Made by a program: the position numbers and the translations under genes
Source: Pseudomonadota bacterium
GTDB taxonomy: Bacteria > Pseudomonadota > Gammaproteobacteria > Burkholderiales > Burkholderiaceae_C
Direction of reading: 5' to 3'
DNA length: 5,966 nt
Assembly: GCA_023396625.1 (NCBI GenBank)
Contig: JAEWVY010000399.1
Span: forward strand, 1 to 5,966
Part shown: piece by piece, positions 5,596-5,966 of the stretch
Layout: each line of letters begins with the position of its first letter
Position numbering within the stretch: position 1 is the stretch's first letter
Notes under the pieces: generated by a model
Seen by the model: only the letters and a program-made list of their open reading frames with translations
What the model was told of the DNA's origin: nothing
Databases searched by the model: none

Positions 5596-5687
5596 TTGAT
5601 GAGAATTTCGACGTTATCCAGCACCAAATGGTGATACTTCGCTATTAAAAACAGAGTATTTTCGAGGGTGTGAACTGACGGTGATGT
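5596..5687. other. AT-richer convergent gap without a clear terminator
   Basis: These 92 bases separate the ends of the SIMPL gene and the dehydrogenase gene. The only structure I see is the small dyad CACCA-AA-TGGTG near 5621-5632, with no T-run after it on either strand. A run of five A (5647-5651) reads as T5 on the minus strand but has no convincing stem before it. The stretch is visibly richer in A and T than the coding parts. No gene is supported here. Confidence 0.5.
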
Positions 5688-5966
5688 TTATTGTGCGGCC
5701 CAGCCACCGTCCATGTTCCATGCCACGCCGCGGACATTGTCGGCGGCGGGCGAGCACAGGAAAACCGCCAGTCCACCCAGTTCTTCGGGGGTGGTGAACT
5801 GCATCGAGGGCTCTTTTTCACCAAGCAGCAGGCGCTTGGCCTCATCGTTCGAAATGCCCAGCGCCGCGGCGCGGGCATCGACCTGCTTTTGCACCAGTGG
5901 GGTGAGCACCCATCCCGGACAGATGGCGTTGCAGGTGACGCCGGTGGTGGCGTTTTCCAGCGCCGT
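5688..5966 (-). CDS. bdhA: 3-hydroxybutyrate dehydrogenase, C-terminal part (cut by right edge)
   Basis: This is the last 92 codons of a short-chain dehydrogenase/reductase that interconverts D-3-hydroxybutyrate and acetoacetate with NAD, in the cytosol, in breakdown of polyhydroxybutyrate or ketone bodies. The fragment opens in TALENATTGVTCNAICPGW and continues VLTPLVQKQVDARA. The PGWVLTP block is the conserved SDR stretch after the catalytic Tyr-Lys pair. Then come ALGISNDEAKRLLLGEKEP, MQFTTPEELGGLAVFLCSPAA and the C-terminal DGGWAAQ, a combination characteristic of PHB-producer hydroxybutyrate dehydrogenases. The frame is open to the edge, and a GTG within it at 5909 encodes the Val of PGWV and is not a start. 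About 165 residues, including the Rossmann TGxxxGIG motif and the active site, lie outside the window. The substrate is inferred from family resemblance; another SDR specificity cannot be wholly excluded. Confidence 0.85.
   Translation of the reverse strand, partial: TALENATTGVTCNAICPGWVLTPLVQKQVDARAAALGISNDEAKRLLLGEKEPSMQFTTPEELGGLAVFLCSPAADNVRGVAWNMDGGWAAQ

Noticed and set aside
5621..5632. CACCA-AA-TGGTG dyad as a terminator or operator between convergent genes
   Set aside because: The hairpin loop is too small for a stable stem of that length, no T-run follows, and a single 5-bp dyad is expected by chance.

Overview
The window looks like a chromosomal segment of a GC-rich betaproteobacterium. 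Rhodocyclales (Azoarcus/Thauera-like) is my best guess, inferred from protein style and high third-position GC, not from a search. It carries seven recognisable or describable protein genes plus the cut ends of two of them at the window edges, packed with short gaps. No tRNA, rRNA, insertion sequence, CRISPR array or phage gene was seen.

Layout. Bases 1-789 (minus) hold the N-terminal 263 codons of Mfd, the transcription-repair coupling factor, running off the left edge. A 79-bp divergent gap with a perfect 12-bp GC-rich hairpin separates it from ispD (869-1603) and ispF (1600-2085). These two genes overlap by 4 bp and encode consecutive-type enzymes of the MEP isoprenoid pathway. ispF converges on an ompR-envZ two-component operon transcribed leftwards (ompR 3627-4358, envZ 2142-3605), which ends in a small intrinsic terminator. 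Divergent from ompR are a small exported protein of 86 residues (4528-4788) and a periplasmic SIMPL/DUF541 protein (4861-5595). The right edge holds the C-terminal 92 codons of a 3-hydroxybutyrate dehydrogenase (minus), consistent with a polyhydroxybutyrate-cycling organism.

How the genes relate. Mfd, IspDF and the dehydrogenase are housekeeping functions. The OmpR/EnvZ pair and the two exported proteins look like an envelope-stress neighbourhood sharing one divergent control region (4359-4527).

That control region is the most interesting part of the window. It contains a perfect 12-bp inverted repeat (4374-4385 / 4440-4451) whose arms each carry GTTACA, resembling the enterobacterial OmpR half-site. 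The 54 bp between the arms carry four A/T-tracts spaced about 20, 10 and 11 bp apart, the phasing expected of intrinsically curved DNA. I infer an autoregulated, architecturally constrained promoter pair. The small protein it faces has an internal repeat built on an LxPxQ motif, loosely like the LTxxQ motif of Spy/CpxP periplasmic proteins. I see no strong evidence for a wholly new system.
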